The translations under genes and the position numbers were made by a program. A stretch of DNA of 64,000 nucleotides from Pseudonocardia sp. TRM90224 (GTDB lineage Bacteria > Actinomycetota > Actinomycetes > Mycobacteriales > Pseudonocardiaceae). The notes under the pieces were generated by a model. It had not been told where the DNA came from, searched no databases, and was given only the letters and a program-made list of their open reading frames with translations. The stretch lies in assembly GCF_021245725.1 (NCBI RefSeq), contig NZ_JAJGSX010000003.1, positions 806,001 to 870,000 on the forward strand, given 5' to 3'. Shown one piece after another: positions 38,590 to 48,268 of this stretch; position 1 is the stretch's first letter, and each line of letters begins with the position of its first letter.

Positions 38590-39243
38590 ATGACGGAGCA
38601 GCGGTTGGCCGGGATGCGGGTCGACTACCGCACGGAACGATTCGACGTCGATGCACTTGCTCCGACATGGCACGAGCAGCTGTCGAAGTGGCTCGGTGAG
38701 GCCGAGGCGGCCGGTGTCGCGGAGGCGAACGCCATGGTGCTCGCCACGGCCGATGCCGACGGGCGGGTGTCGTCGCGCACGGTTCTGTGCAAGGGGCTCG
38801 ACGAGCGCGGGGTCGTCTTCTACACCAACTACACGTCGGCGAAGAGCCGCGACCTGCGGGTCACGCGGTTCGCGTCGGTCACGTTCCCCTGGTACGGCGT
38901 GCACCGGCAGGTGCACATCCGCGGGACGGTCGAGCTCGTGGCGTCCGAGGAGACCCGCGCCTACTGGGCCACCCGCCCTCGCGGGTCGCAGCTGGGGGCG
39001 TGGGCGTCGGCGCAGTCGACGGTGGTGCGCGACCGCAGGGTGCTCGACGACGCGCTCGCCAACATCGAGCAGCGGTTCCCCGCCGACGAGCCGGTCCCGC
39101 TTCCCCACCATTGGGGTGGTTGGCGCATCGCGCCGGAGCGGGTCGAGTTCTGGCAGGGCAGCGAGGACCGCATGCACGACCGCCTGCGCTTCGAGGTCGA
39201 CCAGATCACGCGGACGTGGAAGGTGCGCAGGCTGGCGCCGTGA
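38590..39243 (+). CDS. pdxH: Pyridoxamine 5'-phosphate oxidase
   Basis: A 217-residue FMN enzyme that oxidises pyridoxine or pyridoxamine 5'-phosphate to PLP. It has EANAMVLATADADGRVSSRTVLCK, FYTNYTSAKSRDL, VHIRGTVELV, YWATRPRGSQLGAWAS and HWGGWRIAPERVEFWQG, with the C-terminal WKVRRLAP. All conserved FMN and substrate arginines are present. The ATG at 38590 is preceded by a run of six G bases as ribosome binding site. Confidence 0.96.
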   Translation: MTEQRLAGMRVDYRTERFDVDALAPTWHEQLSKWLGEAEAAGVAEANAMVLATADADGRVSSRTVLCKGLDERGVVFYTNYTSAKSRDLRVTRFASVTFPWYGVHRQVHIRGTVELVASEETRAYWATRPRGSQLGAWASAQSTVVRDRRVLDDALANIEQRFPADEPVPLPHHWGGWRIAPERVEFWQGSEDRMHDRLRFEVDQITRTWKVRRLAP

Positions 39244-39280
39244 CCTGCGAATCGCCTCACCCGAGCACCCCATGACTTCC

Positions 39281-39448
39281 TAGGAGCGCCCGGAACAACT
39301 GGAACCTACTGCGCGGCGCCCAGGCGGCGCCCTCGCGGCGTTGCGCGAATACGTCGATACAACAGCGGTATCGCCGAATCCGCGCGCCTTGCGAGGACAC
39401 CACCTGGACGCCGCTCGCTACGGCCCCCAGTTGTTCCGGACCCTCCTA
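39281..39448 (-). repeat. 168-bp near-palindrome (MITE-like or structured RNA)
   Basis: Terminal 22-bp arms (39281-39302 and 39427-39448) match at 20 of 22 positions. The inner arms (about 39314-39360 and 39368-39414) continue to pair, so the whole 168 bp folds as one hairpin with a loop near 39361-39367. At least four arm differences are C in the left arm against A in the right. These are mismatches in plus-strand RNA but G-U pairs in a minus-strand RNA. It fills the gap between pdxH and the MFS gene and encodes nothing evident. Confidence 0.75.
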
Positions 39449-39468
39449 GAGGTGGTAGGTCTGGACGT

Positions 39469-40830
39469 GTGACGCCTCCCGGTCCCGACGATCCCACGCG
39501 GCCCAACCCCGCCCAGGATCCGCGGACGGGAGCGATCGCGGCCGGCCCGGACGCGCCCACGCGCATGCTCGCCGGCGCCCGCCGCCGCCTGCGCGGGGCG
39601 CTGGCCGACACGCGCCCGCTGCGCACCGACTCGTACCGGCGGCTGTGGCTCGCCGGCATCGTGACCGTGATCGGCTCGCAGCTCTCCGTCGTCGCCGTCC
39701 CGACGCAGATCTACGACCTCACCGGTTCGTCCGCGTACGTCGGGCTGACCGGGCTCTTCGGGCTGGTCCCGCTCGTCGTGTTCGGCCTGTGGGGCGGCGC
39801 CATCGCCGACGTCGTCGACCGCAGGGTGCTGCTGCTCGTCACCGGTGCCGGCATCGCGGCGACGTCGCTCGCACTGTGGGTGACGGCCGCGAGCGGCGTC
39901 GGCGGGGTGTGGACGATCCTCGGCCTGTACTCGGTGCAGACGGCGTTCCTCGCCGTGAACCAGCCGACGCGCAGCGCCGTCATCCCGCGCCTGCTGCCCG
40001 TCGAGCAGCTGCCGGCGGCGAACGCGCTGAACATGACGGTCCTGCAGGTCGGCGCGATCGCCGGCCCGCTGCTGGCCGGCGTCCTGATACCGGTGATCGG
40101 GCTGCCGACGCTGTACCTGATCGACGCCGTCGCGCTGCTCGCGACGTTGTGGGCGACGTGGCGGCTGCCGTCGGTGCCGCCGGAGCGCAACCCGACGGGA
40201 CGGCGGAAGGCCGGCGTCCGCGAGGTCGCCGCCGGGTTCCGCTACGCCGCAACGCACACCGTGCTGCTCGTGTCGTTCCTGATGGACGTGGTTGCGATGC
40301 TCGGCATGCCGCGCGTCGTCTTCCCCGAGATCTCGCACACCGTCTACGGCGATCCGCCGAGCGGCGGCATCGCGCTCGGGCTGCTGTTCGCCGCGATCCC
40401 CATCGGCATGGTCGCCGCCGGGCTGCTCTCGGGTTGGCTGCACCGCGTGCAGCGCCAAGGTGTCGCCGTCACGATCGCGATCTGCACCTGGGGCGTCGGC
40501 ATCACGCTGTTCGGGCTGACCAACTCGCTGTTCCTCGCCGTGGTCTTCCTGGCGCTCGCCGGGGCCGGCGACATGGTCAGCGGGGTCTTCCGCTCCTCGA
40601 TGCTGCAGTCCGTCGCGACCGACGAGATGCAGGGTCGGATGCAGGGCGTGTTCATCGTGGTCGTGGCGGGCGGGCCGCGGCTCGCCGACCTCTGGCACGG
40701 CCCGGCGGCCGCCGCGATCGGGCCCGGGCCGGCGTCCGCGGTCGGTGGTGTGCTGGTGATCGTGCTGGCCGTGGTGGTGGTGCTGGTCTTCCCCCTGTTC
40801 TGGAGGTACCGCGCACCGACCGGTTCATGA
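39469..40830 (+). CDS. MFS transporter (EntS/MFS_3-like)
   Basis: A protein of about 453 residues with 12 helices after a basic, proline-rich N-terminus of about 50 residues. YRRLWLAGIVTVIGSQLSVVAVPTQIYDLTGSS and ADVVDRRVLLL resemble the enterobactin-exporter-like MFS_3 group. The second half has GDMVSGVFRSSMLQSVATDEMQGRMQGVF, the typical motif of that group. The start is GTG 39469. The substrate is unknown, and no siderophore genes lie nearby. Confidence 0.85.
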   Translation: MTPPGPDDPTRPNPAQDPRTGAIAAGPDAPTRMLAGARRRLRGALADTRPLRTDSYRRLWLAGIVTVIGSQLSVVAVPTQIYDLTGSSAYVGLTGLFGLVPLVVFGLWGGAIADVVDRRVLLLVTGAGIAATSLALWVTAASGVGGVWTILGLYSVQTAFLAVNQPTRSAVIPRLLPVEQLPAANALNMTVLQVGAIAGPLLAGVLIPVIGLPTLYLIDAVALLATLWATWRLPSVPPERNPTGRRKAGVREVAAGFRYAATHTVLLVSFLMDVVAMLGMPRVVFPEISHTVYGDPPSGGIALGLLFAAIPIGMVAAGLLSGWLHRVQRQGVAVTIAICTWGVGITLFGLTNSLFLAVVFLALAGAGDMVSGVFRSSMLQSVATDEMQGRMQGVFIVVVAGGPRLADLWHGPAAAAIGPGPASAVGGVLVIVLAVVVVLVFPLFWRYRAPTGS

Positions 40831-40899
40831 TTGTTTCGATCGGGAATCAGCACCCTCCCAGCGGGTGACGGGCGTCACCGCGTCCGTCACCATCGGGGG

Positions 40900-42267
40900 A
40901 TGACGGATGTGAGCACAGTCACCGGCCAGCCTCCGCTCAAGCGGGCTATCGGGCCGAAGTTGCTGCTGTTCTTCGTGGTGGGGGACATCCTCGGTACCGG
41001 CATCTACGCGCTGACCGGCTCGGTGGCCGGCGTCATCGGCGGCGCGCTGTGGATCCCGTTCCTGTTGGCGTTCATCGTCGCCTTCATCACGGCGTTCAGC
41101 TATCTGGAGCTGGTGGGCAAGTACCCACGTGCTGCGGGCGCCGCGCTCTACACGCACAAGGCGTTCGGCATCAACTTCCTGACGTTCATGGTCACGTTCA
41201 CCGTGATGTCGTCGGGGATCACGTCGGCGGCCTCGGCGGCGAAGGCGTTCGGCGACACCTACCTGAAGCAGTTCATCGTGCTGCCGACGTGGGCCGTGGC
41301 CGCTGTCTTCATCCTCGGCCTCGCACTGATCAACTTCCGCGGTGTCGGCGAGTCGGTCAAGGCGAACGTCGTGCTGACCTGCATCGAGCTCTCCGGCCTG
41401 CTGCTGATCATCGGCGTCGGGCTCTACGCGGTCGCACGCGGCCAGGGTGAGCCCTCGCGCCTCATCGAGATCAACACCGGCACCCAGCCGGCGTTCTTCG
41501 CGATCACCGCGGCGACCTCGCTCGCCTTCTTCGCGATGGTCGGGTTCGAGGACTCCGTCAACATGGCCGAGGAGTGCCACGACCCGGTGCGGATCTTCCC
41601 GAAAGCGATGCTCTGGGGGATGACCGCTGCCGCGACGATCTACGTGGCCGTGGCGATCCTGTCGTCGATGCTCGTGCCGACGGCCGACCTCGCCGCCGCC
41701 AAGAGCGATGCCCTCTTCCGCGTGCTGCAGGTCGGGGCCCCCGGCTTCCCGCTGGCGGTCTTCGCCGTGATCGGGCTGTTCGCCGTCGTCAACTCGGCGC
41801 TGATCAACATGCTGATGGCGAGCCGGCTGCTGTACGGCATGTCGAACGAGCGGATCATCCCGACGATCTTCGGGCGGGTGCACGAGGGCCGGCGCACCCC
41901 GTGGGTCGCGATCGTGTTCACCAGCGTCATCGCGATCATCCTCGTGGCGAGCGCCGACATCTCCCTGCTCGGCGGCACGACGGCGTTGCTGCTGCTCGCG
42001 GTGTTCACGATCGTCAACATCGCGGTGCTGGTGCTGCGCAAGGACAAGGTCGAGCACGACCACTTCAAGGCGCCGAAGTGGACGCCGTGGGTGGGCATCG
42101 TCCTGTGCGGCTACCTCGTGACCCCGTTCGCCGGTGTCCCGTGGGACCGCTACCTCATCGCGATCATCCTGCTCGGTGTCGGCGTCGTGCTCTGGGTGAT
42201 CAACTACTTCGTCGTCGGCAAGGTGAACGTCGACCCGGCCAAGCTCTCGAGCGCCGAGCCGGAGTAG
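40900..42267 (+). CDS. APC family amino acid permease
   Basis: A 455-residue transporter with 12 helices. KLLLFFVVGDILGTGIYALTG carries the GxGIY-type substrate-binding break in helix 1, and AFFAITAATSLAFFAMVGFEDSVNMAEE carries the conserved F-G-F-E segment of helix 6. An amino acid or polyamine is the likely substrate. The ATG at 40900 is preceded by GGGG. It is followed on the same strand by gltA after 117 bases. Confidence 0.88.
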   Translation: MTDVSTVTGQPPLKRAIGPKLLLFFVVGDILGTGIYALTGSVAGVIGGALWIPFLLAFIVAFITAFSYLELVGKYPRAAGAALYTHKAFGINFLTFMVTFTVMSSGITSAASAAKAFGDTYLKQFIVLPTWAVAAVFILGLALINFRGVGESVKANVVLTCIELSGLLLIIGVGLYAVARGQGEPSRLIEINTGTQPAFFAITAATSLAFFAMVGFEDSVNMAEECHDPVRIFPKAMLWGMTAAATIYVAVAILSSMLVPTADLAAAKSDALFRVLQVGAPGFPLAVFAVIGLFAVVNSALINMLMASRLLYGMSNERIIPTIFGRVHEGRRTPWVAIVFTSVIAIILVASADISLLGGTTALLLLAVFTIVNIAVLVLRKDKVEHDHFKAPKWTPWVGIVLCGYLVTPFAGVPWDRYLIAIILLGVGVVLWVINYFVVGKVNVDPAKLSSAEPE

Positions 42268-42308
42268 TCAGGCAAACCCTGGCGACATCAGCGACATCAC
42301 AGGCTCCA

Positions 42309-42360
42309 GCGGGCGCGACACGCCCGCTGAGCACTAGCGTTGTGCGCAACAAACGCACAA
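42309..42360. promoter_or_regulatory. Hairpin and operator-like dyad upstream of gltA
   Basis: AGCGGGCG-N6-CGCCCGCT (about 42308-42329) could terminate the permease transcript. It is followed by TTGTGCG-CAACAAA-CGCACAA (42340-42360), a perfect 7-bp dyad, 24 bases before the gltA start codon. The spacing does not fit a CRP/GlxR site, so the binding protein is unknown. Confidence 0.6.
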
Positions 42361-42384
42361 ACCTGAGTGTGAGGGAACCTCCAC

Positions 42385-43683
42385 ATGGCCGACGAGAAAA
42401 CCACCGCTGTCCTGCACCACCCCGGCGGTGAGCACGAGATGCAGATCAGCAGCGCCGCCGAGGGAGCGTCCGCCTTCGACATCTCGAAGCTGCTGCCCTC
42501 GACAGGGCTTGTCACACTCGATTCCGGCTACGGGAACACCGCCTCGTGCTCTTCCGCGATCACCTACATCGACGGCGACGCGGGGATCCTGCGTTACCGC
42601 GGGTACCCGATCGACCAGCTCGCCGAGAACTCCACGTTCCTCGAGACGAGCTACCTGCTGATCTACGGGGAGCTGCCGTCGAAATCGGAGCTCGAGGCGT
42701 TCACCACGAAGATCAGCCGGCACACGCTGCTGCACGAGGACCTGAAACGGTTCTTCGACGGCTTCCCGCGTGACGCGCACCCGATGCCGGTGCTCTCCAG
42801 CGCCGTCAGCGCGTTGTCGACCTTCTACCAGGACAGCCTCGACCCCTTCGACTCCGACGCCGTCGAGCTGTCCACCGTCCGCCTTCTCGCCAAGGTCCCG
42901 ACGATCGCGGCGTACGCCTACAAGAAGTCGGTCGGCCAGCCGTTCCTCTACCCCGACAACTCGATCGGGCTGGTGGAGAACTTCCTGCGGCTGACGTTCG
43001 GGTTCCCGGCCGAGCCGTACGAGGTCGATCCCGATTTCGTCCGTGCGCTCGACGTGCTGCTGATCCTGCACGCCGATCACGAGCAGAACTGCTCGACCTC
43101 GACGGTCCGGCTGGTCGGCTCGTCGCACGCCAACCTCTTCGCGAGCATCTCCGCTGGGATAAATGCCCTCTTCGGGCCGCTGCACGGCGGCGCGAACCAG
43201 GCGGTGCTGGAGATGCTGCAGCGCATCCGCGACGAGGAGAACGGCGACGTCGAGAAGTTCGTCGAGCGCGTGAAGAACAAGGAGAAGGGCGCCCGCCTGA
43301 TGGGCTTCGGGCACCGGGTCTACAAGAACTACGACCCGCGCGCGAAGATCGTCAAGCAGAGCGCCGACGAGATCCTCAAGAAGCTCGGCGTGACCGACCC
43401 GCTGCTCGACATCGCGAAGCAGCTGGAGGAGAAGGCGCTCGCCGACGACTACTTCATCGAGCGCAAGCTCTACCCGAACGTCGACTTCTACACCGGCGTC
43501 ATCTACCGGGCGATGGGCTTCCCGACCAAGATGTTCACGGTGCTGTTCGCGCTCGGCCGGCTGCCCGGCTGGATCGCGCAGTGGCGCGAGATGATCAACG
43601 ACCCGACCACGAAGATCGGCCGCCCGCGGCAGCTGTACATCGGCGCCACCGAGCGCGAGTACGTGTCGATGTCGAACCGCTGA
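42385..43683 (+). CDS. gltA: Citrate synthase
   Basis: A 432-residue hexameric-type citrate synthase, the main TCA-cycle entry enzyme. It has the N-terminal beta domain (LLPSTGLVTLDSGYGNTASCSSAITYIDGDAGILRYRGY) and active-site segments LHADHEQNCSTSTVRLVGSS (His), GPLHGGANQAVLEML (His) and ARLMGFGHRVYKNYDPRA. It matches mycobacterial GltA2 (Rv0896) in length and order. A GAGGG box lies upstream of the ATG. Together with citA it gives two citrate synthase paralogues within 7 kb. Confidence 0.96.
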   Translation: MADEKTTAVLHHPGGEHEMQISSAAEGASAFDISKLLPSTGLVTLDSGYGNTASCSSAITYIDGDAGILRYRGYPIDQLAENSTFLETSYLLIYGELPSKSELEAFTTKISRHTLLHEDLKRFFDGFPRDAHPMPVLSSAVSALSTFYQDSLDPFDSDAVELSTVRLLAKVPTIAAYAYKKSVGQPFLYPDNSIGLVENFLRLTFGFPAEPYEVDPDFVRALDVLLILHADHEQNCSTSTVRLVGSSHANLFASISAGINALFGPLHGGANQAVLEMLQRIRDEENGDVEKFVERVKNKEKGARLMGFGHRVYKNYDPRAKIVKQSADEILKKLGVTDPLLDIAKQLEEKALADDYFIERKLYPNVDFYTGVIYRAMGFPTKMFTVLFALGRLPGWIAQWREMINDPTTKIGRPRQLYIGATEREYVSMSNR

Positions 43684-43684
43684 C

Positions 43685-43756
43685 GAACTTCCCCACCGTT
43701 TTGCCAACTTGCACGCCTTTCAGGGTGTGCAAGTAGGCAAAACGGTGGGGAAGTTT
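43685..43756. repeat. Family A palindrome, copy 8 (subtype A1)
   Basis: The copy begins two bases after the gltA stop codon. Arms AACTTCCCCACCGTTTTGCC and complement are perfect except for one internal base. It separates two rightward genes (gltA and photolyase), so it would act as a gltA terminator. Confidence 0.94.
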
Positions 43757-43806
43757 CGTGGGCGCGCCGTGCTGCGGGGTGGTGGAGGCGCGGCTAGCTT
43801 CGGGCG

Positions 43807-45177
43807 ATGGGTACGACCGCTGTCGTCTGGTTCAGGCGTGATCTCCGGGTGCGCGATCAGCCGATCTTCCTCGCCGCCGCCGATGCGGCGGACTCCGCGG
43901 TTGCGCTGTTCGTGCTGGATCCCGCGCTGCTCGGGCCGGCGGGTGGGGCCAGGCTGACGTTCCTGTACCGCACGCTGCGCTCGCTCGACGCCGCGCTCGG
44001 CGGCAAGCTGCACGTCGTCGAGGGTGACCCGGCCGAGGTGGTGCCGGCGGTCGCGCGTGCGGTCGGGGCGGCGACGGTGCACGTCGCCGCCGACTACGGC
44101 CCGTACGGCACCCGTCGGGACGAGGCGGTAGAGCAGGCGCTCGCCGACGACGGCCGCGAGCTGGTCCGCACCGGCTCGCCCTACGCCGTCGCGCCGGGAC
44201 GGGTGCGCAAGACCGACGGCGGCGCGTTCCGCGTGTTCACCCCGTACCGCAGGGCGTGGGACGAGCACGGCTGGCGCGGGCCGGCGCAGACCGACACCGG
44301 CACCGTCGAGTGGCTCGACCACAACGGCGGCGTGGCCATCCCGGACGACGTGCCCGTCGCCGCCGACCTCCCGGAGGCCACCGAGGAGGCCGCGCACGAG
44401 CGGTGGCAGGAGTTCGTCGACGACGGCGTCGCCCACTACGGCGACGAGCGGAACCGACCCGACCGCGACGGCACCTCGCGGATGTCGGTGTACCTCAAGT
44501 TCGGCCTGATCCACCCCAGGACGATGCTCGCCGACCTCGTGCGGCGCCGCTCCGGATCGGCGCAGGTCTACCGCACCGAGATCGCGTGGCGGGAGTTCTA
44601 CGCCGACATCCTGTTCCAGCGCCCCGACTCCGCCCGGAAGAACTACGACACCGCCTTCGACGCGCTGCCGCTCGCTTCCGGGAAGGCCGCGGACGCGCAC
44701 TTCGAGGCGTGGTGCGAGGGCCGCACCGGATTCCCGATCGTCGACGCCGGAATGCGCCAGCTGCGTGCGCAGGCGTGGATGCACAACCGCGTCCGGATGA
44801 TCGTCGCCAGCTTCCTCGTGAAGGATCTGCACCTGCCGTGGTGGTGGGGCGCCCACCACTTCATGCAGCTGCTCGTCGACGGCGACCTGGCCTCCAACCA
44901 GCACGGATGGCAGTGGACGGCCGGCAGCGGCACCGACGCGTCGCCGTACTTCCGGGTGTTCAACCCGATCACCCAGGGCGAGAAGTTCGATCCCGACGGC
45001 GCGTACGTCCGGCGGTTCGTCCCGGAGCTCGCTGGCGTCCAGGGCAAGGCCGTGCACCAGCCCTGGAACCTGCCCGACGGCATTCCCGACGGATATCCCG
45101 AGCCGATCGTCGATCACAAGGCGGAACGCCTCGAAGCGCTCGCGCGCTACGAGGCCGTCAAATCCGCACGTAGTTGA
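43807..45177 (+). CDS. phrB: Deoxyribodipyrimidine photolyase
   Basis: A 456-residue light-dependent repair enzyme of the class I photolyase/cryptochrome family. The antenna domain starts [14 protein letters not shown]. The FAD domain includes [24 protein letters not shown] and [30 protein letters not shown], which hold the FAD- and DNA-contact residues. Splitting of cyclobutane pyrimidine dimers is expected. The start is ATG 43807. Confidence 0.95.
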   Translation: MGTTAVVWFRRDLRVRDQPIFLAAADAADSAVALFVLDPALLGPAGGARLTFLYRTLRSLDAALGGKLHVVEGDPAEVVPAVARAVGAATVHVAADYGPYGTRRDEAVEQALADDGRELVRTGSPYAVAPGRVRKTDGGAFRVFTPYRRAWDEHGWRGPAQTDTGTVEWLDHNGGVAIPDDVPVAADLPEATEEAAHERWQEFVDDGVAHYGDERNRPDRDGTSRMSVYLKFGLIHPRTMLADLVRRRSGSAQVYRTEIAWREFYADILFQRPDSARKNYDTAFDALPLASGKAADAHFEAWCEGRTGFPIVDAGMRQLRAQAWMHNRVRMIVASFLVKDLHLPWWWGAHHFMQLLVDGDLASNQHGWQWTAGSGTDASPYFRVFNPITQGEKFDPDGAYVRRFVPELAGVQGKAVHQPWNLPDGIPDGYPEPIVDHKAERLEALARYEAVKSARS

Positions 45178-45245
45178 CGGGTGGGCGATTGCTCCCTGTG
45201 CGGGTCGGGAATACTTTCGGTGACTTCGAGGGAGAGGGATGGGTC

Positions 45246-45770
45246 ATGGCTGAGGACTCGACGCCCCGTCGCCGCCGTCGCGGGTGGGCCGTCCTCCTGG
45301 TGGTGGCGGGCGCCGGCGGGTGGTACCTGTGGTCGCGCCGGACCGCCGCGGCCGACGTCAGCCCGTGGCCGGAACGGGAGCCCGTCCGCGTGGTCCCGCC
45401 GGCTGGGTCGACGGGTGCATCGACGAACGGCGCTGTGCGGACCGAGGCGCGGCCCGCCGCCGAGCCCGTGCCGGCAGCGACCCCGAAGCCCTCGCCGAGA
45501 CCGCGGCCCAAGGCGGAGCCGAAGGCCAAGAGCGAGCCGAAGCCCCAGCCGATCGCCGCGACACCCGAGGGTGGCGCTCCGGCCGGTCCGGACGGTGCCG
45601 CCCCCGGCCCTGAGTACACGATCAAGGGCAACGCGGGCTCGATGCTCTTCCACCCGCCGAGCAGCCCGTACTACAAGCGCACGAAGGCGGAGGTGTGGTT
45701 CCGCACCCCGGAGGAGGCCACCGCCGCCGGCTTCACGGAATGGACGCCGAAGAAGCGCGCGAGCAAGTAG
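45246..45770 (+). CDS. Membrane-anchored sunset-domain protein
   Basis: A 174-residue protein. A basic N-terminus (RRRRRG) and one membrane helix ([16 protein letters not shown]) lead into a Pro/Lys/Ala-rich linker (about 70-120). The C-terminal sunset domain follows ([20 protein letters not shown], then [20 protein letters not shown]). This domain is found in ArfC-like and other actinobacterial envelope proteins of unclear function. The ATG at 45246 follows a GAGGGAGAGG ribosome binding site. Confidence 0.8.
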   Translation: MAEDSTPRRRRRGWAVLLVVAGAGGWYLWSRRTAAADVSPWPEREPVRVVPPAGSTGASTNGAVRTEARPAAEPVPAATPKPSPRPRPKAEPKAKSEPKPQPIAATPEGGAPAGPDGAAPGPEYTIKGNAGSMLFHPPSSPYYKRTKAEVWFRTPEEATAAGFTEWTPKKRASK

Positions 45771-45789
45771 CGGGCGCGCCGGGCCGTCG

Positions 45790-46473
45790 TCAGGAAGGCT
45801 CGACGAGCCGGTGCTGATAGGCCAGCGCGACGAGCTGCGCCCTGTCGCGGGCGCCGAGCTTGGTCATGGCACGGCTGACGTGGGTCTTCGCGGTGGCGTG
45901 GCTGATGGTGAGAGCTGCGGCGATGTCGGAGTTGCTCATGCCCTGGGCGACGAGCCCGACGACCTGCCTCTCGCGGGTGGTGAGCTGCTCCAGCGCGCGG
46001 GGGTCGAGGCGTGGGGGCGTCCGCTCGACGAGCCGGGCGATCAGCCGCCGGGTCAGGCCCGGCGACAGCAGCGCTTCGCCGCCGCTGACGACGCGGATCC
46101 CGGCCAGGAGCTGCCGGGGTTCGGTGTTCTTGATCAGGAAACCGGCGGCGCCGGCGCCGAGCGCCTCGATGACGTACTCGTCGTGGTCGAACGTGGTCAG
46201 GATGAGCACGTGGACACCGGCCAGCTCGGGGTCGGCCGCGATCTGCTGGGTGGCGCTCAACCCGTCGACGCCGGGCATCCGGATGTCCATGAGCACGACG
46301 TCGGGGCGGGTCTCCTTGGCCAGCCGCACCGCGGCGGCCCCGTCGGCCGCCTCGCCGACCACGACCATGCCGGGCTCGGTGTCGATGAGCACGCGGAAGC
46401 CGCCGCGGACGAGGGCCTCGTCGTCGGCGATCAGCACGCGGATGGGCTCGGTCGCCGAGCCGGGTGGGTGCAT
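45790..46473 (-). CDS. NarL-family response regulator
   Basis: A 227-residue regulator. The receiver domain has the acidic pair DD in LIADDEALVRG and the phospho-acceptor Asp in VVLMDIRMPGVDG. The C-terminal LuxR-type helix-turn-helix is LTTRERQVVGLVAQGMSNSDIAAAL. It is downstream of and paired with the histidine kinase (8-base gap), so both form one two-component system. The signal and targets are unknown. Confidence 0.94.
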   Translation of the reverse strand: MHPPGSATEPIRVLIADDEALVRGGFRVLIDTEPGMVVVGEAADGAAAVRLAKETRPDVVLMDIRMPGVDGLSATQQIAADPELAGVHVLILTTFDHDEYVIEALGAGAAGFLIKNTEPRQLLAGIRVVSGGEALLSPGLTRRLIARLVERTPPRLDPRALEQLTTRERQVVGLVAQGMSNSDIAAALTISHATAKTHVSRAMTKLGARDRAQLVALAYQHRLVEPS

Positions 46474-46480
46474 GCGGACA

Positions 46481-47683
46481 TCATCGCCGGGGCGGCACCG
46501 GCAGCTCGGCGCGCACTTCGAATCCGCCGTCCGGGTGCGGGGCCGCGGTGAGCCGACCCGACAACGCGCGGGCGCGCTCGCGCATCCCGTCGATGCCGTG
46601 CCCGTCGGTGCCGTGCCCGTCGGCGCCGCTCACGCCGGGGCCGTCGTCGAGGATCTGGATGAGCAGTCGCGAGGGCTCGTGCGTCACCGCGAGCCGCACG
46701 GTGCGCGCGTCAGCGTGGCGCAGCACGTTGGTGAGCGCCTCCTGGATGATCCGGTAGGCGGCGAGGTCGACCGGCGCGGGCAGGCGCCGGGGATCGCCCT
46801 CGACGTCCAGGTCGACCCGCAGCCCCGCGGCCGCCGCGGTGTCGATCAGATCGGCGAGCCGGTGCAGCCCGTTGCGGGGCTCGCGCGGGTGCTCGGGCTC
46901 CTCGCTCGTCACGTCGGTGCGCAGGACGCCGAGGATGGTCCGGACGTCGATCAGGCCCTCGTCGCAGACCTTCTTGATCGTGGTCAGCGCCTCGCGAGCC
47001 TGCTCGGGGCGCTCCTCGACGACGTGCAGGCCCACCCCGGCCTGCACGCTGATCGTGGCCATGGTGTGCCCGAACACGTCATGCAGTTCGCGCGCGATGC
47101 GCAGCCGCTCCTCCGCTGCGAGCCGGCCCGCCCGGTCCTCGCGGTTCTGGGTCTCCCTCAGCAGCCGGGTCCGGGTGGCCGCGAGCACCGCTCGGTGGTA
47201 GCCGACGGCCGCGCCGGCGCTGGCCGCGGTGGCGACCAGCAGCACGGCCTCGGGGACTACGCCGGCGGTCGTGGTGTCGCCGGCCACCACCCGGATCGTG
47301 AGTACCGCGATCGTCGCGGTGGGCACGGCGGCCGCGAGCCCCCACCGCCAGCCCCGGTGCGCAGCGAGCGTGTAGCAGCTGATCAGCGGGGCCACCGTGA
47401 TCAGCCGCCCGGGATAGGCAGCGAGGAACCAGGCGACCGGGACGGCATTGAGCAGGATCAGCGCTGCGACCTGGTACCGGCGGCGCACCGCGACCGCGGC
47501 CACCACCACGACGGCGAGGGCGACCGCCCCGCCGTCCAGCGGGCGAGGGGCCGCCGTCACCACCGGCCCGACACCGACGGACGCGGCGACGAGGATCGCG
47601 AGCGCCACCACCCCGCCGAGTGCCGCGTCGGCGGCGGCCGGCCGCAGCGCGCCGCGGCGGGCCGGCTCACGCGTGGTGTTCAC
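46481..47683 (-). CDS. Sensor histidine kinase (NarL-partner type)
   Basis: A 400-residue HisKA_3 kinase. Four to six membrane helices occupy residues 20-165. The dimerisation and phosphotransfer motif is ERLRIARELHDVFGHTMATISVQAG (His in ELHD), and the ATPase part includes ALTNVLRHADA and LDDGPGVSG followed by GIDGMRERA. A short GADGHGTDGHG insertion near the G box is unusual. The start is GTG 47683. Confidence 0.92.
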   Translation of the reverse strand: MNTTREPARRGALRPAAADAALGGVVALAILVAASVGVGPVVTAAPRPLDGGAVALAVVVVAAVAVRRRYQVAALILLNAVPVAWFLAAYPGRLITVAPLISCYTLAAHRGWRWGLAAAVPTATIAVLTIRVVAGDTTTAGVVPEAVLLVATAASAGAAVGYHRAVLAATRTRLLRETQNREDRAGRLAAEERLRIARELHDVFGHTMATISVQAGVGLHVVEERPEQAREALTTIKKVCDEGLIDVRTILGVLRTDVTSEEPEHPREPRNGLHRLADLIDTAAAAGLRVDLDVEGDPRRLPAPVDLAAYRIIQEALTNVLRHADARTVRLAVTHEPSRLLIQILDDGPGVSGADGHGTDGHGIDGMRERARALSGRLTAAPHPDGGFEVRAELPVPPRR

Positions 47684-47885
47684 GGACCCATCGTCGCGGC
47701 CGACCGGCGGCACCGCATCCACTGACGGGCGTGGCCCTCCACTACCGCGCCGGTAGCAGGTGGATACCACCAGCGGCGGACGGTACGCCGAGCGCGTCAG
47801 CCCGAAGACACCTCCGCGGCCCGACGCGCCGGCCCGTCCCGCCGCGCACGATCGCTGCCATCGTTCCGCCGACGAAGGGATCGTC

Positions 47886-48260
47886 ATGTTCATCGATCAC
47901 ATGGTCGCTGCCACCGGGGCCGTCCTGCTCGAAGCGCAGCTCGCCGCCCCTGCGGTGGGCGGGGGCTCCGGGCGACTCGGGGCCATTGCGGCCGGGCTCG
48001 TCGGGTTGGTCGGCGTGGTCGCCGGCGGGCTGGCGCTGGCCCGAGCCTGGGGGCGGATCGGTTCCGGCCGGTCCGGCGCCGCCGTGGCGTTCGTCGTGGG
48101 TCCGATCGGGATGGCGCTCGCCGGCCTGCACCTGGCGACCTCCACCGGTGGCATAGGGACCGGCAACGGGCGGGCCGGAGCCATCGTCGCGCTGGGGATC
48201 GGGCTGGTCGCCGTCGTGCTCGGCCGGCTCGCCGTGGCCCGATCGCGCCGCACGGGCTGA
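47886..48260 (+). CDS. DUF6223 family membrane protein
   Basis: A 124-residue protein with four short hydrophobic segments rich in Gly and Ala. It contains two similar halves (SGRLGAIAAGLVGLVGVVAGGLALARA and NGRAGAIVALGIGLVAVVLGRLAVARS), the internal duplication typical of this family. It is divergent from the kinase gene. Function unknown. Confidence 0.75.
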   Translation: MFIDHMVAATGAVLLEAQLAAPAVGGGSGRLGAIAAGLVGLVGVVAGGLALARAWGRIGSGRSGAAVAFVVGPIGMALAGLHLATSTGGIGTGNGRAGAIVALGIGLVAVVLGRLAVARSRRTG

Positions 48261-48268
48261 ACCGGTCG

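Noticed and set aside
42340-42360. CRP/GlxR binding site at gltA
   Set aside because: TGTG and CACA are separated by 11 bases instead of 8.
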